Assembly: GCA_024230695.1 (NCBI GenBank)
Contig: JAAERC010001013.1
Span: 1-8,918 of the forward strand
Length of the DNA stretch: 8,918 bases
Direction: 5' to 3'
Source: Candidatus Zixiibacteriota bacterium
Lineage (GTDB): Bacteria > Zixibacteria > MSB-5A5 > GN15 > PGXB01
The notes beneath the pieces are model-generated. The model was not told the DNA's origin and did no database searches. It worked only from the letters and a program-made list of their open reading frames with translations. The translations under genes and the position numbers were made by a program. Position 1 is the first letter of the stretch, and each line of letters begins with the position of its first letter. This document shows, piece by piece, positions 7,079-8,918 of this stretch.

Positions 7079-8350
7079 TTGAAAAACAATCTCTCACTAC
7101 TGGGGATGCTTTTATTAATTCTGACATTGTGGGTATCAACAGGTTTATCAACTTCCACAGAAATCAACAAAAAGCATATTTTATCAGAGATCGACAAGAA
7201 TCTGGTTCAGGCAAATAATAGGCTTGGATTAAAATTATTTCGTAAGTTAGCTTTCGATGAAATAGATGATAACATTTTCATCTCTCCGTTTTCAATTTCG
7301 TCGGCTCTTTCAATGACACTTAACGGAGCAAAAGATTCCACCTTTGATTCTATGCAAAAGACTTTAGAACAACACGAACTTTCTCTTGAGGAAAACAATA
7401 ACTCAAACCAAAATCTATTGAGGATGCTATCAAATCTGGATTCGACGATAATCCTCGAAATCGCCAACTCAATCTGGTTTAATGATACATTCCCTGTTCT
7501 TGATAAGTTTACAGGAATAAATCACGCTTATTATAACGCCGAGGTTAATCCTTTGGATTTTGGCGGAGCCGACGCATGTAAATTAATTAATGACTGGGTG
7601 GGAAAGAAAACCAATGGGAAAATAAAAGATATTGTTAATCCACCAATTGATCCGGCAACAGTGATGTTTCTTATCAACGCTATTTATTTTAAAGCCGATT
7701 GGAATTTTCCATTTGAAAAAAGCAAGACAGAAATAGATAGGTTCAAACTTCCTGACAACACAAATGAACAATGCGCCCTAATGATGCAAAATAATGAGTT
7801 TGATTATTATGAAAATGATTTTTTCCAGGCAATCGATCTTCCTTATGGCAATAAACAATATAGTATGATGATTTTTCTTCCCAAAACCTCAAACGGCGAA
7901 GACATAAACTCTCTAACTGAGAAATTCACCCATACAAAGTGGTTAAATTGGTCATCAAGATTTTCAAACCATAAAGTTGAACTATATATGCCAAAATTTG
8001 AAATTGAATATACTGTTTTACTTAACAAAAGTCTGAAACAACTCGGTATGAGTATCGCCTTTAATCCGAAATATGCCGATTTCAAAAAAATGTATGATAC
8101 AACTTTATGCAAAGATAATATTTTTATCGACGAAGTTCTGCACAAATCATACATAAAGGTTGATGAGGAAGGTACAGAAGCCGCGGCGGTAACCAAGGTC
8201 ACAATGAAAGCAATGACCACTTCTTTTCATCTTCCACCCAAAAAAGTTGTTATGCGGATTGATCATCCCTTTATATTTGTTATAAAGGACAAACAATCCA
8301 ATTCGATTTTGTTTATGGGCAAGATCACTAATCCGGGACTATTGGAATAA
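7079..8350 (+). CDS. Exported serpin (serine protease inhibitor family)
   Basis: A 423-residue member of the serpin family (MEROPS I4), close to the usual 350-400 residues plus a signal peptide. Residues 1 to about 24 (MKNNLSLLGMLLLILTLW...) are a Sec signal with no lipobox cysteine, so the mature protein is probably periplasmic or released. Family landmarks appear in order: NIFISPFSIS at 65-74, NDWV..TNGKI from 171, NAIYFKADW at 200-208, VELYMPKF, then the hinge EEGTEAAAVT at 363-372, HPF at 396-398 and FMGKITNP near the end. The hinge has small residues at P12-P10 and Thr at P14 and P8, the pattern of inhibitory serpins. Counting from the hinge as in alpha-1-antitrypsin places the cleaved bond at Met379-Thr380, which predicts elastase-, chymotrypsin- or subtilisin-like targets. 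The target itself cannot be read from sequence. It is a single gene between two terminators and starts at TTG. Confidence 0.95.
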   Translation: MKNNLSLLGMLLLILTLWVSTGLSTSTEINKKHILSEIDKNLVQANNRLGLKLFRKLAFDEIDDNIFISPFSISSALSMTLNGAKDSTFDSMQKTLEQHELSLEENNNSNQNLLRMLSNLDSTIILEIANSIWFNDTFPVLDKFTGINHAYYNAEVNPLDFGGADACKLINDWVGKKTNGKIKDIVNPPIDPATVMFLINAIYFKADWNFPFEKSKTEIDRFKLPDNTNEQCALMMQNNEFDYYENDFFQAIDLPYGNKQYSMMIFLPKTSNGEDINSLTEKFTHTKWLNWSSRFSNHKVELYMPKFEIEYTVLLNKSLKQLGMSIAFNPKYADFKKMYDTTLCKDNIFIDEVLHKSYIKVDEEGTEAAAVTKVTMKAMTTSFHLPPKKVVMRIDHPFIFVIKDKQSNSILFMGKITNPGLLE

Positions 8351-8367
8351 CACTTTTGAACAATATT

Positions 8368-8399
8368 AAAGCCGGGCTGAAATTCAACCCGGCTTTTTT
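8368..8399 (+). terminator. Rho-independent terminator after the serpin
   Basis: GCCGGG (8371-8376) pairs with CCCGGC (8388-8393); TGAA/TTCA can extend the stem inside after one mismatch. Six T follow (8394-8399). Three A precede the stem, so it could act weakly in the other direction for the convergent dehydrogenase gene, whose stop is at 8423. Confidence 0.9.
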
Positions 8400-8422
8400 A
8401 TGTTCTATTTTAAAGAGTTCTT

Positions 8423-8918
8423 TTAACCCAAAAATGGATAACGGTAATCCTTCGGTGAAACAAGAGTTTCTTTAATTGTCCGCGGCGATGTCCAGCGAAT
8501 CATATTAAGCATCGAACCGGCTTTATCATTGGTTCCCGATGCCCTACTGCCACCAAATGGTTGTTGTCCAACAACGGCTCCGGTCGGTTTATCATTGATA
8601 TAGAAATTACCGGCCGCGTGTCGTAAGATACGACTTGCTTTTAAAACCGCCGCTCTATCTCTGGCAAAAATAGCACCAGTCAAAGCATAGATCGAGGTCT
8701 TATTCGCCTCTTCGAGTGTCTCAACAAATTTGTCATCATCATAAACATAGATCGTCAAAACAGGTCCGAAGATCTCTTCTTCCATCGTTTTGAAATGCGG
8801 GTCAGTTGTCAGAATAATTGTCGGCTCGATGAAAAATCCTTTTGATTCATCATATTTTCCGCCGCACAAAAATTCTGCGTCAGAAGCATCTTTAGCATAA
8901 TCAATATATTCAACAATA
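8423..8918 (-). CDS. Delta-1-pyrroline-5-carboxylate dehydrogenase, C-terminal part
   Basis: The last 164 codons of an aldehyde dehydrogenase; the frame stays open to the window edge, so the TTG at 8869 is not its start. It closely resembles the C-terminus of the ALDH4A1 type (about 540-560 residues) that oxidises glutamate semialdehyde to glutamate with NAD+, the second step of proline breakdown. Visible signatures: E-E-I-F-G-P-V-L (Glu48-Leu54 of the visible part, the cofactor-contacting motif of the superfamily), AAGNFYIND, VGQQPFGGSRASGTNDKAG (about 116-134, including the loop that in this family holds the substrate carboxylate) and RWTSPR..KET. The catalytic cysteine and the NAD-binding domain lie outside the window. 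It is a monofunctional or PutA-type end; the lack of any extension after YPFLG favours the monofunctional enzyme. No proline dehydrogenase is seen here. Confidence 0.93.
   Translation of the reverse strand, partial: IVEYIDYAKDASDAEFLCGGKYDESKGFFIEPTIILTTDPHFKTMEEEIFGPVLTIYVYDDDKFVETLEEANKTSIYALTGAIFARDRAAVLKASRILRHAAGNFYINDKPTGAVVGQQPFGGSRASGTNDKAGSMLNMIRWTSPRTIKETLVSPKDYRYPFLG

Noticed and set aside
7033..7218. Plus-strand open frame overlapping the serpin start.
   Set aside because: It is in another frame, lacks a ribosome binding site at its ATG, and the GGAGG at 7069 clearly serves the serpin's TTG.
7207..8220. Minus-strand open frames inside the serpin (7207-7467, 7583-7771, 7843-8220).
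   Set aside because: The plus-strand frame has all serpin landmarks throughout; these are shadows.

Overview
The window looks like part of a bacterial chromosome with low-to-moderate GC; by eye the two long minus-strand genes are in the mid-30s percent and the aldehyde dehydrogenase end in the mid-40s. Secreted right-handed beta-helix proteins that carry the motif SPCxDAGDP and end in a dockerin-like domain with a 'YYFAGGPPP' linker are familiar from uncultured lineages of the Fibrobacteres-Chlorobi-Bacteroidetes (FCB) supergroup, such as Zixibacteria and relatives. That placement is inference from style of protein only. No rRNA, tRNA, insertion sequence or CRISPR array was seen.

Layout: (1) 2-1246, plus strand: the 3' part of a COG3014-type helical-repeat protein whose start lies before the window. 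(2) 1261-4461 and 4519-6681, minus strand: two tandem paralogous secreted proteins built from beta-helix plus fibronectin-III-like modules and closed by a dockerin-like domain; one has three modules (1066 aa), the other two (720 aa). (3) 6692-7068: a 377-base intergenic stretch holding the promoter of the minus-strand pair, the last codons of a vanished second serpin gene with its terminator, and the leader of the serpin. (4) 7079-8350, plus strand: an intact, apparently exported and inhibitory-type serpin starting at TTG. (5) 8368-8399: a strong terminator. (6) 8423-8918, minus strand: the C-terminal third of a proline-catabolic delta-1-pyrroline-5-carboxylate dehydrogenase running off the window.

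The genes do not form one obvious pathway. The central block, two paralogous secreted modular proteins next to an exported protease inhibitor, is a plausible extracellular accessory region, but a shared function is not shown by the sequence. The most informative signals are evolutionary: a 245-base tract nearly identical between the two modular genes while their flanks have diverged (gene conversion-like), gain or loss of a whole module between them, and a serpin 3' relic just upstream of the living serpin. I did not find evidence for a new defence or mobile system.
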